Assembly: GCA_029582155.1 (NCBI GenBank)
Contig: CM055905.1
Coordinates: forward strand, 5,520,062 to 5,584,061
Direction: 5' to 3'
Source: Panopea generosa
Taxonomy: Eukaryota > Mollusca > Bivalvia > Adapedonta > Hiatellidae
Length of the DNA stretch: 64,000 nt
How positions within the stretch are numbered: position 1 is the first letter of the stretch; each line of letters starts with the position of its first letter. Shown here in pieces: positions 33,851 through 45,167 of the stretch. The notes below the pieces were generated by a model. That model did not search any database. It saw only the letters and a list, made by a program, of their open reading frames with translations, and had not been told where the DNA came from. Position numbers and translations under genes: made by a program.

Positions 33851-34190
33851 AGACTTATGGCGGATTATACTACTTAACGTACATAGACTAAGAACATATA
33901 GCGATTATACTAATTAACGTTCATAGACTAAGAACATATGGCGGATTGTACTAATAAACGTAAATAGACTAAGAACATATGGTGGATTATACTAATTAAC
34001 GTACATAGACTAAGAACATATGGCGGATTGTACTAATAAACGTAAATAGACTAAGAACATATGGTGGATTATACTTATTAACGTACATAGACTAAGAACA
34101 TATGGCGGATTATACTAATTAATGTACAAAGACTAAGAACATATGGCGGATTATACTAGTTAACGTACATAAACTAAGAACATAAATTTC
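33851..34190 (+). repeat. 41-bp minisatellite, ~8 units
   Basis: Units GAACATATGGCGGATTATAC followed by TAATTAACGTACATAGACTAA repeat at 41-bp steps (for example 33931 and 33972). They clearly derive from the preceding array by sharing the TTATGGxxGATTA core. Confidence 0.9.
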
Positions 34191-34299
34191 AATTTAAACA
34201 TGTACTCAAAAAGAAAGAGAAGTGTTTCATTATAAAAATATACATTTATGCGTCATTTAAATGATAAAAAGCAAAGACTATGCAAAGCAATAAAGTCAT

Positions 34300-36075
34300 T
34301 TTAAAACCAAAGCTTATATAAAGAACAGAAATAGTCTAAAAACAAAGCTTACATAAAGAACAAATATAATCTAAAAACAAAGGTTACATAAATAACAGAA
34401 ATAGTCTAAAAACGAAGCTTACATAAAGAACAGAAATAGTCTAAAAACAAAGCTTACATAAAGAACAGAAATAATCTAAAAACAAAGCTTACATGAAGAA
34501 CAGAAATTATCTAAAAACAAAGTTTACATAAAGAACAGAAATAGTCTAAAAACAAAGCTTACATAAAGAACAGAAATAATCTAAAAACGAAGCTTACATA
34601 AAGAACAGAAATTATCTAAAAACAAAGTTTACATAAAGAACAGAAATAGTCTAAAAACAATGCTTACATAAAGAACAGAAATAATCTAAAAACGAAGCTT
34701 ACATAAAGAACAGAAATAATCTAAAAACAAAATTTACATAAACAACAGAAATAGTCTAAAAACAAAGCTTACATAAAGAACAGAAATAATCTAAAAACAA
34801 AGCTTACATGAAGAACAGAAATTATCTAAAAACAAAGTTTACATAAAGAACAGAAATAGTCTAAAAACAAAGCTTACATGAAGAACAGAAATAGTCTAAA
34901 CACAAAGTTTACATAAAGAACAGAAATAATCTAAAAACGAGGCTTACATAAAAAACAGAAATAAGCTAAACCAAAGCTTATATAAAGAACAGAAATAATC
35001 TAAAACAAGGCTTAAATAAAGAAAAGAAATAAGCTCAACCAAAGCTTACGTAAAGAACAGAAATAATCTAAAAACAAGGCTTACATAAAGAAAAGAAATA
35101 TGCTAAACCAAAGCTTACATAAAGAACAGAAATAACCTAAAAACAAAGCTTACATGAAGAACAGAATTTATCTAAAAACAAAGTTTACATAAAGAACAGA
35201 AATAGTCTAAAAACAAAGCTTACATGAAGAACCGAAATAGTCTAAACACAAAGTTTACATAAAGAACAGAAATAATCTAAAAACGAGGCTTACATAAAAA
35301 ACAGAAATAAGCTAAACCAAAGCTTATATAAAGAACAGAAATAATCTAAAACAAGGCTTAAATAAAGAAAAGAAATAAGCTCAACCAAAGCTTACGTAAA
35401 GAACAGAAATAATCTAAAAACAAGGCTTACATAAAGAAAAGAAATAAGCTAAACCAAAGCTTACATAAAGAACAGAAATAACCTAAAAACAAAGCTTACA
35501 TGAAGAACAGAAATTATCTAAAAACAAAGTTTACATAAAGAACAGAAAAAATCTAAAAACAAAGCTTACATGAAGAACAGAAATAGTCTAAACACAAAGT
35601 TTACATAAAGAACAGAAATAATCTAAAAACAAAGCTTACAAAAAAGAACAGAAATAATCTAAAAACGAGGCTTACATAAAAAACAGAAATAAGCTAAACC
35701 AAAGCTTATATAAAGAACAGAAGTAATCTAAAACAAGGATTAAATAAAGAAAAGAAATAAGCTAAACCAAAGCTTACGTAAAGAACAGAAATAATCTAAA
35801 AAAAAAGGCTTACATAAAGAAAAGAAATATGCTAAACCAAAGCTTACATAAAGAACAGAAAAAAATCTTAAAACAAGCCTAACATAAAGAAAAGAAATAA
35901 GCTAAACCAAAGCTTACGTAAAGAACAGAAAAAAATCTAAAAGCAAGGATTACATAAAGAAAAGAAATAAGCTGAATCAAAGCTTACGTAAAGAACAGAA
36001 ATAATCTAAAAACTAGGCTTACATAAAGAAAAGAAATAAGCTAAACCAAAGCTTACGTAAAGAAAAAAACAAAAA
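34300..36075 (+). repeat. 35-bp minisatellite, ~50 units
   Basis: The unit CTAAAAACAAAGCTTACATA plus AAGAACAGAAATAGT repeats with a 35-bp period (34336 to 34371). Shorter variants contain AAGCTAAACCAAAGCTTA. A higher-order block recurs at 346 bp (AGCTCAACCAAAGCTTACG at 35032 and 35378). It ends with damaged units at about 36060-36075. Confidence 0.95.
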
Positions 36076-36520
36076 ACCTTCCGTACAGAACACCAATAAT
36101 GTATATGCTTCTGACACAGTGTATCATTTGTCTCTGGGTTATATAGCCGTAATCTGACATGAAAGAAATTAATAAACGTGAAAAGTCCCTAATAAGCAAG
36201 AAATCTACCTGACATTCCCAACATGGCGTGACATTATTTTACCATTAAGGCCTCACATGAAATTAGTTAAAACCCGTCTAAATTGTCTAAACTCCGTAAT
36301 AACGGACATTATGAAACGTAAGTCAAAATGACTTATTAATTATACAAAAATGAATAAAATAAAAAAAAAATCTTTAAAATGCTTTAACTACCCTAGCGTT
36401 AGTTTATCCTAACCATATTGATTTGTCCTACTTATTTCTGTATACTTTTATACAGTTTCGCTAGCCTTGGACTGGATGACACGCTACTTAAGGTCACATA
36501 AACTATATAATTTGTTACAG
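36076..36520. other. Spacer between the minisatellites and duplication copy B
   Basis: No gene or repeat recognised. Confidence 0.4.
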
Positions 36521-36680
36521 ATAAGAACACAAAAGAGGCGAAACATTGCACCGTAGTTGTGTCCCCATAAACAATTGCAAACGGTTTAAAGAAATATGAG
36601 ATATGCAGGTAAATTTCAGATGTTTAATCCAAAACGCGCCTCAAATGATTTTGAAAACATCCGGCAAGTAACATGGTGAA

Positions 36681-37140
36681 AGGAAGTATATCAGGAAAAC
36701 AACTCTAGAAATGCCTAAATAATAAAATTATTTGTTAAATGTTTAAAACACAACCCACTATCATTAATGAATAAAATCCGATATTTAAATTGGAGTGATA
36801 TACTCTAAATAGACAGCTATTAAATACTGATTGACAACCTTCGCATCGTCATTAGGACTCTTTCCAAGATAAAAACTTAAAACTGTATGTAAACCTGTAT
36901 AACGGATCAAATTTTAAACGAAATCGCATGACTCGTTTAATACGTCATGAATTATGTTGTAATTTTAAGTGAGAAATCTATTTTAGTCTAACCCAGGCAC
37001 TTAGTCCAAGTTAGGAAATCCCTTTTCAATATATAGTTTTGGCAAGTTTAAATATATATCATTTTGGCAATACGGGATCAGAGAATATATACAGGCATGC
37101 TTTATTGGTAAAAAAGAAAAAAAATAATGATATATTCCCT
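36681..37140 (-). mobile_element. TTAA-type MITE absent from copy A
   Basis: Ends are TGAA|AGGAAGTATATCAGG at 36681 and GATATATTCCCT|TTAA at 37140. The body is the reverse complement of the family body (GCCTGGG-like box near 36995, GACTCTTTCC near 36865). Copy A has the uninterrupted target GTAATATGTTGATGGTTAAG with TTGA at 14613-14616. Confidence 0.75.
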
Positions 37141-37399
37141 TTAATGGTTAAGACGATTATAATAATATACTTAAAAAGCGAAGATTATTTCGGATTAATA
37201 ACAATTATAGTCGGGCTGTAAAAAAGTTCGTCTGCTGTTATTAACAAAGGAAAAACAACACCGTCTAACATAAACAAATGTTTTACGGTAACACTGGCTA
37301 TATTATTGCCGGTCAATAGCTATACATAGCTAATGTTTATTGTATATATCTCATGCCGACTATAAATAAAATTTTGTATCTTGTATCAAAAGTAGTAGA

Positions 37400-37865
37400 T
37401 CTATCAGAAAAAAAAACATTATAAATGTTTTAAAAATTAATTTATTTTTGAAATGGATACAAATAATCTCATGTTCATAAATAAATATGGTTTTGGTATA
37501 ACAAATCTATCAACACGTGACAAATCGATATTTAATTTGAGTAAATTTGAAACAAAATACTTAGTCTGAATTAGCCAGCGCTTAAATACTGCTTGACGAC
37601 CTTCATTCGGACCCTGTATAAGAACAAACTTTACAATATGTAAATCAGTATGGCGGATCGAATTAAAATTAAAATAAATGAAATCTCGACTTTTCTTATA
37701 CGTCATAAAATATGCACTTTTAAGCGCGAAGTCTATTTTAGTCTAACCCAGGAGCGTAGCCCAAGTTAGGAAACTCCTTTTAATATATTATTTTGGCATG
37801 TTTAAATAGATATCCTTTTAACGATACAGCGTTAGTGATAATATATAGGCATGATTTTTTATTTT
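37400..37865 (-). mobile_element. TTAA-type MITE, old copy, reversed
   Basis: Counterpart of 14883-15370 in copy A. Contains TTTTAGTCTAACCCAGGAGC and TCACCGAAT-type landmarks in reverse. Termini eroded. Confidence 0.6.
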
Positions 37866-38168
37866 GTGGCGTATTAAATGAGTCACGTTACTTCATTTTG
37901 ATTTCAATTTGATCCATTATATAGGTTTACCCTTCGTTAAACTTTGTTCACCTTAGAGAGAGTCGGAATGGCAATGCAAAGGTCGTCAAACACTATTTAA
38001 ATGTTTCGTTCCTTTACCTCTAAATTTACATATCGATTTAGTCATGTTTTTTATGGACTTCACATACTTAACCATTCGGTTTGTATCTATTAATAATAAT
38101 GAGATGTATTTTATCCATTTAAATAATGATTTTATGTTATCTATAGCGTTTTTTTCCTCATAGACCCT
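37866..38168 (+). mobile_element. TTAA-type MITE, 3' part, forward
   Basis: Begins inside the element (GTATTAAATGAGTCACGTTA) directly after the reversed copy and ends TAGACCC|TTTAA at 38168. In copy A the same two elements are separated by about 0.9 kb, so a deletion in B (or expansion in A) brought them head to head. Confidence 0.6.
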
Positions 38169-39960
38169 TTAAGGATGTTTGCTCGGACAATTAAAATTTT
38201 CATGTTTATCAATTTTATATCTTCATTTTAAGAAACAATTATCTTTGATGCAGTCTTATGCATATGGATAAATTGAACGATTTAAGCAAAGAACATGTTC
38301 ATTTTTGAGCAAATTGATTTTTATATATTTTTTTCACTTTTTGGCATCATTTTCTGACCAAGGAAAATAGGGGACAGTGTTAAATTTAAGTGGAACAAAA
38401 AAATGACATACTAGGAAATCTTAATTCGTTTTTCTCTTTCAAAAAGATGTACAAGTGTATGATAGTATGTATTAGACTAAATTCAAACTAAACACTGCAC
38501 CATTTATTTTATTAGGTTTTCAAATATAAACATGTAAAAAATAACACCAATATGCATTATTTAATGTAATTTGACAAGTATTTCTTTAAAATGCACGGCA
38601 GCCTATAATTTTCTTTATAAATTTTGAAAGTGCTAATGTAGCCGACGTTGGAAAGTATGAATAACACTTCCATGGTTCTTTTTATATTTTGCAGATTTAT
38701 TACAGGATACTCAGGGTCAAAGAACCTGTAATACATAACATAACATTCAGATACACATTAAAACAAAAAAAACAAAAGCACAATACTTCACAATACAAAC
38801 TACAGTATTTCACTATTAACGCGGCTTTTTAAAATAAATAAAAACATATATCACAGATCTTACCAGGATATTCCGATCAAATATATAAAACTTTGCAGTT
38901 TTATTATAGTTGCCTGAAGTATATAAATATAATATAAATATATCAAGTGTGTTTGTCGATGTCTAGAGAAAGAATGCTGTAGAGTGTTAGTTTGGGGATA
39001 AGGGTATGCATGCAGTGCTGGGTGTGGCGTAACTTGCATCACTCACTTGTCAATCAATGTCACTCCCAAACTAATTCCTAACTCACATCGCTCACTTGCC
39101 AATCTGCAATTCCCAAGCTAACTCAGTTAACACACATCTATATATACAAAACAAAACAACATGTACAATAAACCGATTTGGGTTTACTATTCTGTACTAT
39201 ACAAGTAATTAATTGTTTTCCAATAATTTACAGTTGCGGTGTACCTTAATGACTTTCGTGTATAAATATGATGGTATACTTTGTCTCCCTTAAACCATAA
39301 AATGCTTGCACTATAAATAATGAATGAGCAATACTTGGTGACACTAACATTGGACCAAAGGAAACTAAATTATAAAAAAAGTCTAATTATACAATCTTAT
39401 GTCGTTGAGTTTCGGTTAAAAAACTTATTAAAAAAAGAGTAAAAAAAGATAATTTCTTTCTAAATCAAAAATATGTAATAGACAAACTTAGTTTTCTGCG
39501 TATTTTTTCAAAGATTAAAATATTTTATCCATTTTTATGATGCTAATTTTAAGTTCATTTTAACATGTAGTAATAAAATGATATCGTGAAGACCACATTT
39601 TTATATAAAATGACAAAATATAAACATTTGATGATGGTATAATCTTAACAATGATAATTGCATGAAAACGAGCATGGCAACATACCTTTTTCGTGGTCAG
39701 TTCATCTTAGATAATAATAATAAATATGGCTTTTAACTTAAAAAAATCGAATTTCTTTCATTTTGATGAACCAAATCCTTAAGATTACCAAATACGTTTT
39801 TGTTCATTTTCTGAATTACATAAAAGCTATAAAGGTGAAATAAATCATAACTTACCAATCAATTACTTCCCAATGTGTTCTGTTCTGATGACAATCAATG
39901 TCTGGACTATTTCTTTCGGGTAAACGCAAACCTCTCTACACGAACTGAGCTGACATAAGC
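38169..39960. other. Duplicated flank, AT-rich, no gene
   Basis: Counterpart of 16603-17590 in copy A with about 800 extra bases. The insert around 38640-39340 (from GTAGCCGACGTTGG to CCATAAAATGCTTGC) has no match in A and no recognisable coding content. Confidence 0.5.
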
Positions 39961-40005
39961 TAAATACTTTACCGTGAATCTGTTTTGAAACTAGAACGAT
40001 TTTTA
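39961..40005 (+). repeat. Single ancestral-type 34-bp motif
   Basis: One TTTACCGTGAATCTGTTTTG plus AAACTAGAA between flanks that match both borders of the 17590-19515 array. It is either the pre-expansion state or a collapsed array. Confidence 0.8.
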
Positions 40006-42540
40006 AACTCTTTGTCTTTGTTTGTGACCGTGAATCTTATCCAAAACAATATTCAATTGTACATAATAATTCCTTTCTGATTATATTGAATTAGAAAGAG
40101 AGAATGTGTTAAAGGGCCTCGCTTATATCGCCGATAGTTTTCGATCTTAGCAGTAAAACTGCACATTTCTATTAAAATTCATATACATTGTACTATTGAT
40201 ATTCACTTCAATAACTTGTATTGTATTTGTATCTGTAGTGTTAATTTCTTTTATTTTGTTGATCAAATACTGAATTGCGGCCTGCGATAAAGTCACACAT
40301 AGGCCAGTATCGGGTTATGCTAAAACGTCGACGAATAAAACGGAAAATGTCGTCCTGTCTATTAACAAATTCCTTGTAAAATGATAAACTACAAGGAATC
40401 AACCATTGTCTTTGAATGGGACCTTTCTCTTTGTGATTCAATAAACATGTCATCATTTACTGAACAGAAAGTTATAGATGAGGCATCTTCGTCTGGGATA
40501 TGTTGATTTATAGTTTCGATCAAGATTCATGACATTGTATTAATCATAACTCAGTAGTTAAACATTCAACTTTTCTTACATCGTTATTAGCCTGTTTATA
40601 TCTTAAAATATGGCGGAGATAGTTTTGAAAGTTACCTCGGTATGACAACTGAAAAGGTTCTTCCTCTACGGAAGTCAACCTATATCCCGTTAAGCATCCT
40701 ATACACAAGGAAACAAGTCAGTACAACGCAATATGACGCAGGGTACCATAGAAATCGGATGCTTTCTGCATAAACCGCTTTATCTTACAATATGGTATAG
40801 ACTTCATCATCTTCTACGCTTTCTTTTCTAAAAGATTTGTTTGTGTCGGTTTATCAAATCTTACCTCTTTATTTAAACGTTTTTTTTCTATACAAAAAAA
40901 ACATAACAGCAATACTAGTATTGGTCGCAGTGTGAAATTACTGCACAAAGTATCAGGTTTATCGTTTAGAAAAGCAAGTTTTGAAGTTGATCAAGACTAC
41001 TTGTGGTGTGTATCACCAGTTTATATGGTCGCGTCCATTTTATATACAGGTTATCAACCGTTTTGAAGTGGATGTTTTGCAGCATCTACAATGTAAATAG
41101 ATATAGGTAAACTTAATCTAACCTATTATTTGTGTTTGTATGGGAGGACTGATGGTACTTTTGTTCAACATGTCACATTATTTGGTGGAAATAATTCCCA
41201 TCTCATTATGGAGTCTTCGAAGTATTTCCCCGCCAAACTGCTAATATGTCTCAATTGATAAGAACTGCTAATATATTATTAAATATAAAGTTTCGGGTAA
41301 TAATAGCTTATTTATATTTCTATATGTTCATATGTAAATAGATTTAAACATTGATTCGATGCACGCATATGTGTAACAAATGAGTTCAATAATAGCATGT
41401 GTCCAACTCAAACATTGCGTAAGGATATAGTATAAGTTTATCTCAAATACACATGTATTTCGGGTAATGAACTAAGACGTTATATTCGGAAACATATCGA
41501 TGTTCTTCATTATTTTGTAACATAAAACCAATGACATGATTCAAGATGACATCATTTTGTTCACCAACAAAAAAAAACAGACAATTACTTTCTGGTATTA
41601 TTTAAGACAAATGTTTGTAACATTAATGCCGTCTTCCGTGGCTTTTATATATGGACGTCTGCTTTGGAAGCGGAAGGTCGAAGTTTTGGAAGCACCTGTT
41701 TTTCCTGATATATCATTAAGCACTGAAGTTAAAAGAATGTCTGACGCTTGGCAAGGATAGCTTTCGGGAAATAAATGTGCAGTACATAAAATGTCTCATA
41801 AGCCCATTGTCACGACTTGTGTAATTTTGACGACGCTGAAATGGTCTAAACATACATAAGATGATTTATGGGGATTGGGCATTTCGATTATTTTATTCTT
41901 TACGCTGCAGACGACAAAGTAGATCATGTCATTTTCAGGAGTGACATGAGCATAGAAGTGAAACGTTTACAGATTTTAAAAAAAAAAACAGTGTAAGATG
42001 TGCGAGTAAATAAAATGTTAAAAACTATAGGGGACATAATAAGTCCATACATTAGACAAAGCGTTCGAATGACACACCAATCACAACAGCACAAACATAA
42101 TTTAGATTTAGGATATGTACAAACATTATACATTATGTATATTGTTTAATTCTTTGTAATTATTAAACGAATATGATAACGTTAAAGAGTCCCCGGTGGC
42201 CGATTGGGTAAATATTTGGGTAAAGCCCTGACAAAAAATACACCCACCACGGCATCATATTGATAATCAACACATATGATCATCATAACCCCAATTTTAA
42301 CAATACAATTATACAGAAGAAGAGACAACATCTTTTTATTTCTTTGGAACGGTCTGTAGCAAGACCACCGATGCATTGCGTAAACCTGGTTTTATGTATG
42401 TTTAAGTTTTTGTTAACCCTCACTCTTTGAACTAGTAATATTCGCGAGCAGTTAACCTTGTTTAACGATGCACCCAACCTCGCTCTGTCCCCACGTAGTT
42501 CAAATCCTTTTTGTTGTTATTGTTTACAATCAATATGTTG
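40006..42540. other. Duplicated flank, no gene recognised
   Basis: About 600 bases (40080-40690) are absent from copy A. A 71-codon minus-strand frame at 40456-40241 lies in this extra piece; it resembles nothing I know and lacks supporting context. The 41925-42340 stretch is well conserved with 20460-20880. Confidence 0.5.
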
Positions 42541-43190
42541 TCCAATATATGAGATAGGTGTTCCGTGGCCGAGTGGTCTAAGGCGTCGTCTAGGTTCGAG
42601 TCTCGCTCGCTTCAAAACAATTATTATGAGAAAGTTTGCCAGTTAATACTGAAAGGCGGTGGTTCTACTCAGAATTATTCTGAAGTCTTCCTCCATCAAT
42701 AACTCCGTGTGGTTCCGGCTAAGAATAGAATCATTGTCGATCTCTGCAGAGAGGTAGGAATCCTCCGAATGGGTGTCATGTTCATGTATACTTTTTTGTC
42801 ATGTTCACTATTGTGGTTAAACTATCAACCCCTGTGTGGTTCCAGGGAGCTATGAGTGATGGCAAAAATAGGATCACTATAGCTTATGCATGTCGTAAGA
42901 AGCGACAAATTGAGTAATACGATAGAATTTGCTGAAACTCTACAGATCTGCAGGTATCGAGGTTCTATGTTCATTCTGCATATTCATTTGTTGATGTATT
43001 TTTTTTAATCTGTATGTTAATTTGTTGTTTTTGTACATGTAGAGTGAACTTGGAATCTTCCTTCCTGTTGGCGTCGAATAACCTATTATGTGTTGGAACG
43101 CCGTAAAACCCTATTCATTTATTCATTCCTCCATCAATAAAACTAGATATGCCATATATAACCTATAATGTATTGAAAATGGCGTTAAAC
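42541..43190 (+). repeat. tRNA-derived SINE, family 2, interrupted
   Basis: The tRNA-like head (TTCCGTGGCCGAGTGGTCTA and TAGGTTCGAGTCTCGCTC) and body up to CTTCCTCCATCAATAA (42702) continue at 43129 (AACTAGATATGCCATATATA). Between them sits another retroposon with a 14-bp target duplication. Confidence 0.75.
42703..43128 (+). mobile_element. SINE-like retroposon nested in a SINE
   Basis: Inserted with direct repeats TCCTCCATCAATAA at both ends (about 42689-42702 and 43125-43139). The 3' end reads GTGTTGGAACGCCGTAAAAC followed by CCTATTCATTTATTCATT. This end resembles the 3' end of the LINE fragment at 44420-45153 (GTCGACGTGCCATAAAACAC and TTCATTCATT). It contains two CTGTGTGGTTCC-like boxes. 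It is absent from copy A. Confidence 0.7.
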
Positions 43191-43464
43191 CCCAGTTAAG
43201 AAACACCAACAAATTGGTATGAGAAATAAAAGTGTTTAAACCAAAATTCATGAAGTATAAAACGGTAAAAAGTGTCTTCTTATTTTCATATATTTACATT
43301 TAGTCGACTGTTTTAGACCAATGGAACGAAATATCGTATTGCATTAAATTGTGAATTTGATATATGGAGATAATGGGAAAGTAAATATAACAATAAGCAC
43401 CTGTTGTGGTGCAAACTTAAAATGAAAGAGTGTCTATAATTGGGACACAAAAGATAAAAAAAAT

Positions 43465-44017
43465 TTAAAGGGAGTTTATCAGGATTTTTTAAAATTTTAA
43501 AACTGGGTATCAACATTTTTTCCCAATAGATCGTGCTTATATATACTCATTGACAACGCAATACCAAAAGAATATCTATTTAAATATGCTAAAATAAGAT
43601 ATTGTAAAAGGGTTTCCTAACATGGGCTACGCGCCTAGGATGGACTAAAATAACTTTCTAAGATTTCAACATATTTTGTGACGCATTAAATGAGTCACGT
43701 GATTTCATTTTAATTTCAAAATGATCCGTCATACAGGTTCATGCGTTGTAAAAGTTGTTTCATCTTAGAAAGAGTCCGAATGACGATGTGACAGTGTCAA
43801 TCAGTATTTAAGTGCAGTCTATTTTTGGAATGGAGATTTCGTTTCAAGTTTACCACTACAATTGAAACATCGGTCACGTTTTGCAGGATTTGATATAATA
43901 CTAAACCATTCAGATTTTATTTATTTATGCTAATGAGATGCTTTTTATCTATTTTACAAATAATTTTATTTTTAAGACATTTATAGCGTTTTTTCTCCTG
44001 ATATATACACCCTTTAA
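43465..44017 (+). mobile_element. TTAA-type MITE, 545 bp, best-preserved ends
   Basis: TTAA (43465-43468) | AGGGAGTTTATCAGG … CCTGATATATACACCCT | TTAA (44014-44017). The terminal inverted repeats are about 18 bp with a few mismatches. Copy A has the empty site TTGA at 22389-22392 between matching flanks (…TGTGTT…AAATTTAGGA). The TTAAAGGG start fits the T2/Kolobok MITE group as I remember it. Confidence 0.8.
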
Positions 44018-44405
44018 TGTGTTCGTGAAAAATTTAGGATAGTTATAAAGACAACAATATTTACATATCATTACACTGATGTATGGTCATACAGTAGATG
44101 AGAAAATAATAATTATTTTAAAAATCCACCAGTGTTAGTGAAAAACATTCAGACATTAATTAAAAATACTGAAAACATTAAATTTTATTCCATCAAAAAT
44201 ATGAATAACATATAATTATATATTTGTTTTGGGACAGTCGGTAATTTTGACAGAACTTTGCTTATCCTCACTTGGTTAAATATGGGATAAAAGATTCTGG
44301 AAAGTTTAAAGATAAAGAACATCATTGTGATATCAATGGTCTTTTATTTATATACAAAACATATGGAAATACAGAAAATACCGTTAATGTTTTTATTATT
44401 CGTCT

Positions 44406-44419
44406 TGTAGTCTTTATGT
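44406..44419 (+). repeat. Target-site duplication of the truncated LINE, left
   Basis: TGTAGTCTTTATGT, matched by TGTAATCTGTATGT at 45154-45167 (two differences). Copy A has one version at about 22763-22776. Confidence 0.7.
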
Positions 44420-45153
44420 AGAGGCAAATGGACCATCATTGTATTTAAGACGTGAAAAACTGGCTCTTCAATATGCAATTAAACTTCATTCAAATCCATC
44501 TAATCCTGCTTTTAATCTTACTTTTGACCCAAATTATGAAACTCTCTTTGATAAAAAACCTAAAGCTATTCGAACTTTCGGTCTCCGGATCAAACCAAAA
44601 CTAACCGAAGCCAATATTGATCTTAATTTAATTGCTAAGTACAAATCTCAGAAATACCACCATGGACTTTTGAAAAACCAAAAATCATTTTTGAACTTTG
44701 TAAAGACAAAAAATCTGAAACAGACTCCACTATCTTCCAAAGTAAATTTAATGAAATCAAATCATCTTACTCAAATCATCTGTGGACTTTTCTTCAATGC
44801 GAGAAAAGTACTACAGAGTCGACAGTATGAATGAATTATTTGATAAAATTGATGTTTCACATATATTTGGTTTCCTTAAAGAGGTTAAGCTTTTTAATAA
44901 TTTTTAGTACAATTATAATACTATTGACCTTGTTCACTTATTTGTTGTTGTTTTTTTTTCATTTATTTATTTGTAAATAATTTTCATTTATTTATTTGTA
45001 AATAATTTTCATTTATTTATTTGTAAATAGTTTTAATAAATTTTTAACCGTATTTATTTAATATATTTTTTCTCATCATCACGTCCATTAATCTTTGCGC
45101 GCACAAAATGACCTATTTATGTGTCGACGTGCCATAAAACACCGTTCATTCAT
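44420..45153 (+). pseudogene. 5'-truncated LINE with RT-RNase H connection fragment
   Basis: Starts abruptly inside a reading frame (EANGPSLYLRREKLALQYAI, from 44421) that resembles the segment between reverse transcriptase and RNase H in I-group LINEs. The frame at 44439-44834 shifts after about residue 70; the other frame then shows PPWTFEKPKIIFEL and NEIKSSYSNHLWTF, up to where an RNase H domain would begin, which is missing. The rest is 3' untranslated sequence with three 25-bp TTTATTTATTTGTAAATAA repeats (44957-45030) and a TTCATTCATT tail. 5' truncation and target duplications show target-primed retrotransposition. Confidence 0.75.
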
Positions 45154-45167
45154 TGTAATCTGTATGT

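Noticed and set aside
34300..36075. CRISPR-like array (35-bp repeats)
   Set aside because: No unique spacers; a tandem minisatellite with variants and higher-order blocks.
40241..40456. 71-residue minus-strand frame in copy B
   Set aside because: Absent from copy A, unrecognised, no supporting signals; kept only as a note in the flank entry.
41536..41760. 74-residue plus-strand frame
   Set aside because: Not preserved in the paralogous copy A and without recognisable features.
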